Shown here: piece by piece, positions 54,086 to 62,162 of the stretch
How positions within the stretch are numbered: the first letter of the stretch is position 1
How the letters are laid out: each line of letters begins with the position of its first letter
Assembly: GCA_963708155.1 (NCBI GenBank)
Contig: OY970183.1
Location: forward strand, 744,001-808,000
Length of the DNA stretch: 64,000 bases
Source of the DNA: Methylovirgula sp963708155
Lineage (GTDB): Bacteria > Pseudomonadota > Alphaproteobacteria > Rhizobiales > Beijerinckiaceae
Direction of reading: 5' to 3'
Translations under genes and position numbers: made by a program
The notes under the pieces: generated by a model
Told to the model about the DNA's origin: nothing
Database searches by the model: none
What the model saw: only the letters and a program-made list of their open reading frames with translations

Positions 54086-55846
54086 TTATTCCTCGTCTTT
54101 TTTCTTCTTCGCGGCCTTCTTGCCCTCGGAATCGCGCGCCTTCAGCGCGGCACCGAGGATATCGCCGAGCACCGCGCCCGAATCGGCCGAGCCGAACTGG
54201 GCGATGGCTTCCTTTTCCTCGGCGACTTCGAGCGCCTTGATCGAAACCGCAACCTTGCGGGCACGGCGATCGAACTGGGTGATGCGCGCATCGACCTTTT
54301 CGCCGACGGCGAAACGATCGGGACGCTGATCGGCGCGATCGCGCGCGAGTTCCGCGCGCTTGATGAAGGCAACGAGATCGGTGCCGGCAATCTTGACGTC
54401 GATGCCGCCCTCTTTCACATCGATCACCTCGCAGGTGACGATCGCGCCCTTCTTGAAGTCGGGACCGCCCTCCTCGGTCGTCGCCGTGGCGGCAACGAAC
54501 GGATCGGTCGCGAGCTGCTTGATGCCAAGCGAGATCCGCTCCTTCTCCTGATCGACGTCGAGCACCTTCGCCTTGACGATGTCGCCCTTCTTGTATTCGT
54601 CGATCGCCTGCTCGCCCGGCTTGTTCCAGTCGAGATCGGAGAGATGGACCATGCCGTCCACGTCGCCCTCGAGGCCGATGAACAGGCCGAACTCGGTCTT
54701 GTTCTTGACCTCGCCCTCGACCTCGCTGCCAACCGGGTGCTTCTGCGCGAAATCTTCCCAGGGATTGGTGAGAGTTTGCTTGAGGCCGAGCGAAATGCGG
54801 CGCTTGACCGGATCGACTTCAAGAACCTGGACATCGACTTCCTGGCTCGTCGCGACGATCTTGCCGGGATGGACGTTCTTCTTGGTCCACGACATTTCGG
54901 AGACGTGGATCAGGCCTTCGATGCCCGGCTCCAGTTCGACGAACGCGCCGTAATCGGTGATGTTCGTCACGCGGCCGTGGATGCGGGCGTTGACCGGATA
55001 TTTGGCTTCGATTCCCTGCCACGGATCGTCGAGCAATTGCTTCATGCCGAGCGAAATGCGGTGGGTCTCGTGGTTGATCTTGATGATCTTGACCTTCACC
55101 GTCTGGCCGATGGTGAGGACTTCGCTCGGGTGATTGACGCGGCGCCAGGCGATGTCGGTGACATGCAGGAGGCCGTCGATGCCGCCGAGATCGACGAACG
55201 CACCGTAATCGGTGATGTTCTTGACGACGCCGTCGATGACCTGCCCCTCTTCGAGATTGGCGACGATCTCGTGGCGCTGCTCGGCGCGGCTCTCTTCGAG
55301 CACCGTGCGGCGGGAGACGACGATATTGCCGCGGCGGCGATCCATCTTGAGAATCTGGAACGGCTGCGTCACATGCATCAGCGGCGCGACATCGCGGATC
55401 GGACGGATGTCGACCTGGCTGCGCGGCAGGAAGGCCACGGCGCCGTCGAGATCGACGGTGAAGCCGCCCTTGACCTGATTGAAGATGACGCCTTCGACCT
55501 TTTCCTGCTTCTCGAAAGCTTTTTCGAGCCGCACCCAGCTCTCTTCGCGGCGCGCCTTGTCGCGCGAGATCACCGCCTCGCCGAGCGCATTCTCGATCCG
55601 CTCGAGATAGACTTCGACTTCGTCGCCGACCTTCGGTGCGCCTTCGCGCCCTGGTCCCTGAAATTCCTTGAGGGCGACCCGGCCTTCGGTCTTCAGACCG
55701 ACGTCGATGACGGCGACATCCTTTTCGATGGCGACGACAATGCCCTTGATAACGGCACCTTCGAGAGCTTCGTTCTCGCCATAGCTCTCATCGAGAAGCG
55801 CCGCAAAATCCTCGCGCGAAGGCGCGTAGGTGGTGGTTGATGTCAT
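54086..55846 (-). CDS. rpsA: 30S ribosomal protein S1
   Basis: A 586-residue protein with six S1 RNA-binding domains (for example GVVKNITDYGAFVDLGGIDG and GRVTNITDYGAFVELEPGIE) and a lysine-rich tail. It brings mRNA to the 30S subunit. The ATG at 55846 (MTSTTTYAPSRE) is preceded by AGGAGAAC. In most Rhizobiales cmk lies directly upstream; here a three-gene fasciclin/sigma/anti-sigma module is between them. Confidence 0.97.
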   Translation of the reverse strand: MTSTTTYAPSREDFAALLDESYGENEALEGAVIKGIVVAIEKDVAVIDVGLKTEGRVALKEFQGPGREGAPKVGDEVEVYLERIENALGEAVISRDKARREESWVRLEKAFEKQEKVEGVIFNQVKGGFTVDLDGAVAFLPRSQVDIRPIRDVAPLMHVTQPFQILKMDRRRGNIVVSRRTVLEESRAEQRHEIVANLEEGQVIDGVVKNITDYGAFVDLGGIDGLLHVTDIAWRRVNHPSEVLTIGQTVKVKIIKINHETHRISLGMKQLLDDPWQGIEAKYPVNARIHGRVTNITDYGAFVELEPGIEGLIHVSEMSWTKKNVHPGKIVATSQEVDVQVLEVDPVKRRISLGLKQTLTNPWEDFAQKHPVGSEVEGEVKNKTEFGLFIGLEGDVDGMVHLSDLDWNKPGEQAIDEYKKGDIVKAKVLDVDQEKERISLGIKQLATDPFVAATATTEEGGPDFKKGAIVTCEVIDVKEGGIDVKIAGTDLVAFIKRAELARDRADQRPDRFAVGEKVDARITQFDRRARKVAVSIKALEVAEEKEAIAQFGSADSGAVLGDILGAALKARDSEGKKAAKKKKDEE

Positions 55847-56084
55847 AAGTTCTCCTGAAAAGCCCAATTGGGCGGAACGCCGGGGGTTAAGAGTTAAAAG
55901 GAGCTTTTTGCCTCCGTGGCCTGCCAGAGGGCAGGATCACCCGCATCAAAACGGCGGGCCGGCGTAGGACGGTGCAAAAAGCCAGGTTCGGGCGGCTATG
56001 TAGCAAGCGCGGGGGCGCCCGGCAAGGGCCCCACGGAAATCCGAGGGACTCCGGGACCGCGCGGGCGGCCCCGGAATATGGCAT

Positions 56085-56651
56085 TTAGCCCGGCAGGAGC
56101 ACCGTGCTGATGACATGGATGACGCCATTGCTTTGAAAGACGTTGGGAATCGTCACCCAGGCCTTGTCGCCCTTTGCGTCGATGATCTCGAGCTTGCCAT
56201 GATTATCTTCGACGGTCAGCGTCCCGCCTTCGACGGTCTTCAACTCCGCATGGCCGCCGCCCATCTTCACCATTTCCTTGAGCTGGTGTGCCGAATACCG
56301 CCCCGGAACGACGTGATAGGTCAGCACCGACACCAGGGTCGACTTGTTCTCCGGCTTGAGCAGGTTATCGACCGTGCCCGAGGGCAACTTGGCGAAGGCG
56401 GCGTTGGTCGGAGCAAAGACCGTAAAGGGGCCGGGCCCTTCCAACGTATCGACGAGGCCCGCCGCCTTGACGGCTGCGACCAAGGTCGTGTGATCCTTTG
56501 AATGAACGGCATTTTGAACGATGTTCTTGGAGGGATACATTGCGGCGCCGCCGACCATCGGGTCCGCAGTCATCATCGCCGATTGAGCCGCCGAACCGGA
56601 AAAACCGGCAAGCAGCGCCGCGATGCCGAAAATGGCAAGTTTGAGTTTCAT
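56085..56651 (-). CDS. Secreted fasciclin (FAS1) domain protein
   Basis: A 188-residue protein with a signal peptide (MKLKLAIFGIAALLAGFSGS) and one FAS1 domain. The domain shows H1 as TLVAAVKAAGLVDTLEGPGP, then FTVFAPTNAAFAKLP, LTYHVVPGRYSA and the final NGVIHVISTVLLP. AAGGAGAG precedes the ATG. It is divergent from an ECF sigma gene. In Mycobacterium tuberculosis the FAS1 proteins MPT70/MPT83 are controlled by SigK with the anti-sigma RskA, so a parallel control circuit is likely. Confidence 0.92.
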   Translation of the reverse strand: MKLKLAIFGIAALLAGFSGSAAQSAMMTADPMVGGAAMYPSKNIVQNAVHSKDHTTLVAAVKAAGLVDTLEGPGPFTVFAPTNAAFAKLPSGTVDNLLKPENKSTLVSVLTYHVVPGRYSAHQLKEMVKMGGGHAELKTVEGGTLTVEDNHGKLEIIDAKGDKAWVTIPNVFQSNGVIHVISTVLLPG

Positions 56652-56691
56652 GCGTACTCTCCTTGATTAAGCAACGAGGAGACGGCAGGCG

Positions 56692-57399
56692 TTGCCCTTC
56701 GCCGCGCTCGTCATTGCCCATCTACGGAGGGCGGCCGCCGAAGGTTTTGCGAAGCCTAAAAAAATTTGGCAGGTGGCAACCAAGCTGGACTTCGCGCCGT
56801 ATCCATCGCTAAGTACAGAGAAAGCGAACGACAGGCCTGCTGCATTGGCGCAACTCGACAATGGCGAACTCATCGCGCTCATCGGCGCCACGGCCCGAGG
56901 CGATCGCGACGCCTTTGCGACGCTTTATCAGCGCACTGCGCCGAAACTTTTCGCCATTCTCCTGCGTATCCTGCGTGGCAAGGCTGCTGCTGAAGACGCG
57001 CTCCAGGATGTCTTCCTGAAGATTTGGCAGAATGCCAGGAGCTTCTCGCCCGAGGCCGGCCCGCCGATGGGATGGCTGATCTCCATTGCCCGCAATCGCG
57101 CGATCGATATTTTGCGCGCCAGAAATCCGGCGGAGCCCGGCGCGTTGGAGGCCACGGATTTGTTCGCCAGGCTTGCCGATCTTAGCGATGGCGAAGCGCA
57201 AATGAGCGACCTCTCCGCATTGCGGCATTGCCTCGGGACGCTTGAGGAACCGGCGCGCAATTGCATTCTGCTCGCCTATTATGAGGGCTATTCGCGCGAG
57301 GAACTCGCGCGCCGTTTCGATCGGCCGGTCGGTACCATCAAGACCTGGCTGCACCGCAACCTCGCGATTCTGAAATCCTGTCTGGAGGCCACGACATGA
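56692..57399 (+). CDS. ECF sigma factor (SigK-like)
   Basis: An extracytoplasmic-function sigma factor. Region 2 includes DAFATLYQRTAPKLFAILLR and AEDALQDVFLKIWQNA, with MGWLISIARNRAIDILRAR. Region 4 has the helix-turn-helix YYEGYSREELARRFDRPVGT, IKTWLHR. The ATG at 56692 gives 235 residues; a TTG at 56845 (LAQLDNGELIALIG) would give the more usual ~184, leaving room for a promoter, so the start is open. The stop overlaps the anti-sigma ATG by ATGA, which marks a cognate pair. Confidence 0.88.
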   Translation: MPFAALVIAHLRRAAAEGFAKPKKIWQVATKLDFAPYPSLSTEKANDRPAALAQLDNGELIALIGATARGDRDAFATLYQRTAPKLFAILLRILRGKAAAEDALQDVFLKIWQNARSFSPEAGPPMGWLISIARNRAIDILRARNPAEPGALEATDLFARLADLSDGEAQMSDLSALRHCLGTLEEPARNCILLAYYEGYSREELARRFDRPVGTIKTWLHRNLAILKSCLEATT

Positions 57400-58080
57400 G
57401 CGTCGAGACCGACATGCAGGCCGCCGAATATGTTCTCGGCACGCTTTCGGCGGAGGAGCGCCGCGCTTTCGAAACATTGTTGAAGAGCGATGCGTCGGCC
57501 CGGCGCGCGCTTGAAGTCTGGCAGCAGCGCCTCGCCCCGCTCTCCGCCGCAATCGGCGAGGTCGAACCCCCGGCCGGTGTCTGGCAGACCATCGAGCAGG
57601 CGCTTTCCACGTCCTCCGAGGCAGCGCCTGACATTCTTAGGCTGCGCCGTTCACGCGATCGCTGGCGGATGGCGACTGTTCTCGTCAGCGCGCTCGCCGC
57701 AGGAACTCGCTGCCTTCGGCATCGACCGTATTCTGGTGGCCCCGCAAGAGCCGCAAGGCAGCTACGTCGCGGTGATCAATCGCAGCGGTGATCAGCCGGC
57801 TCTCATTGTTCGCGTCGATCTCGCCACACGGACAGTTTTCGTGCGCCCCGTCGCGACTGTTGTGCCTCAAGGCCACAGCCTCGAACTCTGGTATATCGGC
57901 AAGGGCTTGCCGCCAAAATCGATGGGGCTCATCGACAAGGCCGAGCGGACGATCCCTCTGCCAAAGGATGCGCGCATCGAGAAGGCGAATTTCGCTGTCA
58001 CGCTCGAACCTCCAGGGGGCGCGCCACATGGGGTCGCCACCGGGCCGGTCGTCTATTCCGGTCAATTGTTCAAAGAGTGA
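57396..58080 (+). pseudogene. RskA-type anti-sigma factor, frameshifted at the membrane segment
   Basis: The N-terminal frame starts MSVETDMQAAEYVLGTLSAE and continues as a cytoplasmic anti-sigma domain to DRWRMATVLVSALAA. Near 57700 the frame breaks. The other frame resumes at ELAAFGIDRILVAPQEPQGS and carries the periplasmic RskA domain (SYVAVINRSGDQPALIVRVD, LELWYIGKGLPPKSMGLIDK), ending at 58078-58080. The hydrophobic run at the junction is too short for a membrane helix even after a one-base repair, so a small deletion is possible. It overlaps the cmk end by 11 bases. Confidence 0.85.
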
Positions 58081-58705
58081 GGTGCGTCTGCCGCGCCCGG
58101 ACAATCCCCAGAGCGCGGGCGAAGGCGGCATCAATGTCGAGATCCGTCGTATCGAGCTCGACCGCATCCTCGGCGGCGCGGAGTGGCGCCAGGCTACGCG
58201 AAGCGTCGCGAGCATCGCGGCGGCGGATTTCCTCCAGGACCGCCTGATAATCGACGGCCTCGCCCTGGCCTTTCAGCTCCAGAGCCCGGCGCGTGGCGCG
58301 CGTTTCCGGGGTCGCGGTCACGAAAATCTTCACGCGGGCCTGCGGACAGATGACGGTGCCGATGTCGCGTCCGTCGAGCACCGCCCCGCCCGGCCGGGCA
58401 GCGAAGCTGCGCTGCATATCGACGAGAGCCTGTCGTACCTCGGGGATGGCGGCGACGATCGAGGCCGCCTCGCCCATGTCGCGGCCACGCAGTTCTCTGG
58501 TGTCGAAATCGGTGAGCGAGAGGCCGCGGGCCGCCGCGACGGCGGCATGGACATCGGAAAGATTCTGGCCATGCTCGATGAGCGTTCGCGCGGTGGCGCG
58601 ATAGAGCAGCCCGGTATCGAGATGCGGCAAATTCAAATATTCCGCGAGGCGGCGCGCCAACGTGCCCTTGCCCGAGGCCGCAGGCCCATCGATTGCCACG
58701 ATCAT
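58070..58705 (-). CDS. cmk: Cytidylate kinase
   Basis: A 211-residue (d)CMP kinase. The P-loop is IDGPAASGKGTLARRLA and the CMP site has LDTGLLYRATA, VLDGRDIGTVICPQA and RRDARDASRSLAPL. The ATG overlaps the aroA stop by 4 bases (aroA-cmk coupling), a widespread arrangement. The expected next gene, rpsA, is displaced by about 2.2 kb. Confidence 0.97.
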   Translation of the reverse strand: MIVAIDGPAASGKGTLARRLAEYLNLPHLDTGLLYRATARTLIEHGQNLSDVHAAVAAARGLSLTDFDTRELRGRDMGEAASIVAAIPEVRQALVDMQRSFAARPGGAVLDGRDIGTVICPQARVKIFVTATPETRATRRALELKGQGEAVDYQAVLEEIRRRDARDASRSLAPLRAAEDAVELDTTDLDIDAAFARALGIVRARQTHLTL

Positions 58706-60054
58706 GAGAAATGCGCCCCAAGCCCGGTCAGCGCCGCCTGAAAAGTCGGGAAACTCGTCGCGATCATCGCCGCATCGTCGATCCCCATGCCGCGCTTGGC
58801 CGCAAGACCGAGGCAGAGGAAGCTCATGGCGATGCGGTGATCGAGATGCGTCACCGCGACACCCCCGCCCGGCACCTCGCCGGCGCGCCCGGCGACGATC
58901 AGATCATCGCCCTCGATTGCGCTTTCGACCCCCGCAGCGGCAAGACCCGCGGCAACAGCGGCGAGCCGGTCGGATTCCTTGACCCGCAGTTCCGAGAGGC
59001 CGCGCATCCGCGTCTCGCCGGTAGCAAAGGCAGCGGCAACGGCGAGGATCGGATATTCGTCGATCATCGCCGGGGCGCGCTCGGCTGGAACATCGACGCC
59101 ACGCAGGTCCGAAGCGCGCACGCGCAGATCGGCGACGCTTTCGCCGCCTTCCTCACGCGGGTCGAGCACATCGATTTGCGCGCCCATTTCAAGAAGCGTC
59201 TGCAGCAGGCCGATGCGCAACGGATTCATCATCATGCCTTCGATGACGATGTCCGAGCCTGGGATGATCAGCCCCGCAACCAATGGAAAAGCCGCGGACG
59301 ACGGATCGGCGGGGACAACGATGGCGGAGGGGTGCAGCGTCGGCCGGCCTTCGAGCGTGATCTTGCGCCCGTGGACCTCGAACGGCTCGCTGCGGATTGT
59401 CGCGCCGAAATGCGCCAGCATCTTTTCCGTATGGTCGCGACTCGCCTGCGGCTCGATCAGCACGGTGCGGCCCGGCGAATTGAGCCCGGCTAGCAACACG
59501 GCCGATTTGATCTGCGCCGAAGCGACCTTGGTGCGATATTCGATCGGCAAAGGCTCGGGAGTGCCCTTCAGCCGAATCGGACAGCGGCCGCCCTCCTCCT
59601 GCGACACAACCTCGGCCCCCATAAGGACCAGCGGATCGAGCACGCGGCGCATCGGCCGCTTGCGCAACGAGGCATCGCCATCGAAGGTTGCGGTGATGCC
59701 GTGCCCGCCGACGACACCCATCATCAGCCGGACGCCGGTGCCGGCATTGCCGAAATCAAGTGTCTCGCGCGGCTCCAGCAGCGTCCCGATCCCGACACCA
59801 TCCACATGCCAGAAGCCCTCGCCGCGGCGTTCGATCCGCGCCCCGAGCGCCCGGCAGGCTGCGCCGGTGTGGAGCACATCCTCCCCCTCCAGCAGGCCGC
59901 GGATCTCCGTCCGGCCTACGGTCAGCAGGCCGAGGATGAACGCGCGGTGCGAGATGGATTTGTCCCCCGGCGGGCGCAGCCGGCCTTTCAGCGGGGCGCC
60001 CGGCGCCGTGCTCAAGCCCGCAGCCGGGGGCGAAATGCTAATCGAAACAGCCAA
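58702..60054 (-). CDS. aroA: 3-phosphoshikimate 1-carboxyvinyltransferase (EPSP synthase)
   Basis: About 450 residues. Typical segments are LRPPGDKSISHRAFILG, TLDFGNAGTGVRLMMG, DASLRKRPMRRVL, RDHTEKMLAHFG and RVKESDRLAAVAAGL, ending RIAMSFLCLGLAAKRG. The layout is that of class II enzymes, but the residue equal to CP4 Ala100 is Gly (GNAGTG). The TTG at 60054 is preceded by GGAGGG (short spacing) and gives normal length; an ATG at 60117 adds 21 residues. Start uncertain, product certain. Confidence 0.94.
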   Translation of the reverse strand: MAVSISISPPAAGLSTAPGAPLKGRLRPPGDKSISHRAFILGLLTVGRTEIRGLLEGEDVLHTGAACRALGARIERRGEGFWHVDGVGIGTLLEPRETLDFGNAGTGVRLMMGVVGGHGITATFDGDASLRKRPMRRVLDPLVLMGAEVVSQEEGGRCPIRLKGTPEPLPIEYRTKVASAQIKSAVLLAGLNSPGRTVLIEPQASRDHTEKMLAHFGATIRSEPFEVHGRKITLEGRPTLHPSAIVVPADPSSAAFPLVAGLIIPGSDIVIEGMMMNPLRIGLLQTLLEMGAQIDVLDPREEGGESVADLRVRASDLRGVDVPAERAPAMIDEYPILAVAAAFATGETRMRGLSELRVKESDRLAAVAAGLAAAGVESAIEGDDLIVAGRAGEVPGGGVAVTHLDHRIAMSFLCLGLAAKRGMGIDDAAMIATSFPTFQAALTGLGAHFS

Positions 60055-60198
60055 AATCCCTCCACGCCCGGCACATTCGCTGCGCTGCTCGTAGCATGCG
60101 AGTTGGGGAAAAGTCATGGGCCAATCAGCCCCGCTATCCCGCGATTTTTCGCCTGGCGCCCCACACGATCTCTTGGGGACGGCCCGGTGAAGTTCCAA

Positions 60199-60227
60199 TT
60201 GACACGCGCGTTAGGGCTTACTAACGG
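60199..60227 (+). promoter_or_regulatory. Candidate sigma-70 promoter for the TIGR02300 gene
   Basis: TTGACA at 60199-60204, a 17-base spacer and TAACGG at 60222-60227. The -35 box is perfect, the -10 is poor, but the distance and position upstream of the gene at 60337 fit. Not tested by any other signal. Confidence 0.5.
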
Positions 60228-60336
60228 GAGCCTTAAGCGCGCCAATGTGGCGGGGACGCGACACTCGCTTGCCAGGCGCGAGCGAAGATGAGCGGCGTCT
60301 CCGCCGGGGTGTTCAACGATCCTTAGAGGCCAAACC

Positions 60337-60699
60337 GTGGCGAAACTCGAGCTCGGTAACAAGCGTACCTGCCAGCAATGCGGCACGAAGTTCTTCGACC
60401 TGAACAAGAATCCGGTCGTCTGTCCGAAGTGCGGCGCCGTTCAGCAGACAGCCGCTCGCGCGAGCCGCGCGGCGGCCGTCGAAAAGGACGAGGAAGAACC
60501 TGAAGCGGGCGTGGAGCTGGTTTCGCTCGACGAGGTCGAGTCGGAGGAGGCCGCGCTCGAAACAGTCGCAGGGGATGATGTCGAGATCGAGGACGAGGGC
60601 GCCGACGATGACGACACCTTCCTCGAAGAGGAAGAAGAAGACAGCGACGACGTCTCCGGCCTCATCGATGGCGATATCGCGCCGGACGAGGAGCCGTAG
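60337..60699 (+). CDS. TIGR02300 family protein (FYDLN acid domain)
   Basis: A 120-residue protein starting at GTG-like context MAKLELGNKRTCQQCGTKFF. The zinc ribbon is CQQC...CPKC within the first 40 residues, with the FFDLNKNPVVCPKC family signature. The C-terminal half is extremely acidic (runs such as EEEEEDSDD). The family is typical of alphaproteobacteria; its role is unknown. It is followed by a hairpin and tRNA-Ala. Confidence 0.9.
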   Translation: MAKLELGNKRTCQQCGTKFFDLNKNPVVCPKCGAVQQTAARASRAAAVEKDEEEPEAGVELVSLDEVESEEAALETVAGDDVEIEDEGADDDDTFLEEEEEDSDDVSGLIDGDIAPDEEP

Positions 60700-60712
60700 C
60701 GCACAGAAAAGA

Positions 60713-60735
60713 GCCATTCCGCCGAACGGAATGGC
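60713..60735 (+). terminator. Hairpin after the TIGR02300 gene
   Basis: GCCATTCCG and CGGAATGGC form a perfect 9-bp stem around CCGAA. It lacks a clear T run downstream, so it may be a weak terminator or an RNA end-protection structure. Confidence 0.45.
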
Positions 60736-60831
60736 GGCTTGTCGCGGTTGGCTATTATGTCTATATAGCCGCTCCGCGCCGGCTGGTTCCGGCCACAAAT
60801 CCACCCAAAGATTTGCGTGGCGCGAAAGCGT

Positions 60832-60907
60832 GGGGTCATAGCTCAGTTGGGAGAGCGCTTCAATGGCATTGAAGAGGTCGGCGGTTCGATTCCGCCTGGC
60901 TCCACCA
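60832..60907 (+). tRNA. tRNA-Ala (anticodon GGC)
   Basis: A 76-base cloverleaf beginning GGGGTCATAGCTCAGTTGGG and ending GGCTCCACCA, with CCA encoded. The anticodon stem CTTCA/TGAAG holds the loop ATGGCAT, anticodon GGC, reading GCC/GCU alanine codons. The T arm has GGTTCGATTCC. Acceptor pairs are complete with one G-T. Confidence 0.97.
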
Positions 60908-61105
60908 TTCAAATCAACGACTTGCGCGAAACCTTTGTAAGGATTTTCGGCAGCGTTGATGTACGAAAAACCGCTCGGGCCATTCGGCTATCACAAGGAA
61001 AACATGCCGGCGGAGCCCACGTGAAGGTTCCCGCCGCGATCATGCATGGCGCGCGAAGTTCCCAATAATTCGGGCGGCCCGTCGTCGCGCTGTAGCTCGT
61101 GCCGT

Positions 61106-61582
61106 TTAGCCGTAAGCCACGCCCGGATTACTTTGCCCGACCTCAATAATGTAGCCGTCAGGATCGCGAATATAGCAACGCGTCTCGCCGTATTTGGGCT
61201 TTGGCTCGGTGATGAACTCGGCTCCCCGGCTTCGCCATAGTTCATAGCAGGCACCAATATCCGCGACGCGGATGTTCATAAAGCTGCTGACCTTATCGGG
61301 GTCGGCGGGGACGCTGAGCGTCACCGTTGGTTTGTCGGGCGTCGGACCGCCTCCGGGGTTGACGAGGAGCCACGTGTTCGCGATCTGAATGTACCCCGGC
61401 GCGCCGCTGCCATCGCCCCGACTCAGGATGCGACCTCCGAAGACCCTTTCGTAAAATCGAAGCGATCGCTCGACGTCCGCGACGGTGAGAAAGTGTGCGA
61501 CGGTGAACCCGTCCTTCGGCGGCATCTGATAGGTCTTGTGCTCGATTTCCACCTCGCTCGCAGACGATTTTGAGTCGGACAT
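61106..61582 (-). CDS. VOC (glyoxalase/bleomycin resistance) family protein
   Basis: A 158-residue vicinal-oxygen-chelate protein. The first metal-site strand is FTVAHFLTVADVERSLRFYE, and the last is TRCYIRDPDGYIIEVGQS, with the usual terminal Glu. It may be a lactoylglutathione-lyase-like or dioxygenase-like enzyme; the substrate cannot be told. It lies 36 bases after fae on the same strand, so the two may form an operon. Confidence 0.85.
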   Translation of the reverse strand: MSDSKSSASEVEIEHKTYQMPPKDGFTVAHFLTVADVERSLRFYERVFGGRILSRGDGSGAPGYIQIANTWLLVNPGGGPTPDKPTVTLSVPADPDKVSSFMNIRVADIGACYELWRSRGAEFITEPKPKYGETRCYIRDPDGYIIEVGQSNPGVAYG

Positions 61583-61618
61583 CGCATCCTCCTTTCGCCT
61601 TCACGGATAATCGGGGCT

Positions 61619-62104
61619 CTAACCATTCTCTTTGGAAATGACCTCATCAATCGAGGGTTCGCCTTTGACGGCGCGTTCGATTGCGATCTTAGTCGCCTGG
61701 TAATTCCAGTCTCGGATCTTCGCATCGTCCTTGGCTTCCCAATGGATAAAGACGCCAACACAAATAAAAACATTGGCGGCCTCCTCTTTGGGGATGATGC
61801 CGGATTTGACTGAATCGATGACAGCTTTCCCAATCCCCTCCTGAGCCGGACCAAACATTTTGCCGGCCTGATCACCATTCTTGATGTCCACCTTGTTGAA
61901 CATCACCGTTGCCGGCTTTGTCATCAAATTAGGCCTGACAAGCGCGAGAAGAGCATTATCTCCGACTTTTTGATTGGTGAGCGTCGTGCAGAACGCGGTT
62001 TCGGCAGCGCTGCCCCGCGGCCCCATGATCAGATCGATATGCGCAACTTCGTTGCCGTCGCCGACGAGTGCTTCACCGACGAGAACGCGGTCAATCTTAG
62101 CCAT
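61619..62104 (-). CDS. fae: Formaldehyde-activating enzyme (Fae)
   Basis: A 161-residue enzyme that couples formaldehyde to tetrahydromethanopterin in methylotrophs. The start MAKIDRVLVGEALVGDGNEV matches Fae, and the active-site His is at position 22 in EVAHIDLI. GPRGSAAETAFCTTL, KPATVMFNKVDI, MFGPAQEGIGKAV and VGVFIHWEAKDDAKI all fit. It is slightly shorter than the main Fae at the C-terminus and differs in the middle, so it could be a secondary Fae homologue. No other H4MPT genes are in the window. Confidence 0.93.
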   Translation of the reverse strand: MAKIDRVLVGEALVGDGNEVAHIDLIMGPRGSAAETAFCTTLTNQKVGDNALLALVRPNLMTKPATVMFNKVDIKNGDQAGKMFGPAQEGIGKAVIDSVKSGIIPKEEAANVFICVGVFIHWEAKDDAKIRDWNYQATKIAIERAVKGEPSIDEVISKENG

Positions 62105-62162
62105 GTGGATGCTCCCTTGCCTGATTTCAGATCGAAGCCTAGTTCAACATCAAACGTGGTTC

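Noticed and set aside
53729..55840. 703-codon open frame on the plus strand opposite rpsA and the Hsp70 gene
   Set aside because: It is antisense to rpsA, has no family features, and arises from high GC codon bias that removes stops on the opposite strand.
56776..56806. ECF promoter GGCAAC-17-CGTATC upstream of the sigma gene
   Set aside because: It lies inside the longest sigma reading frame and the FAS1 promoter region has no matching spacing, so evidence is too thin to call.
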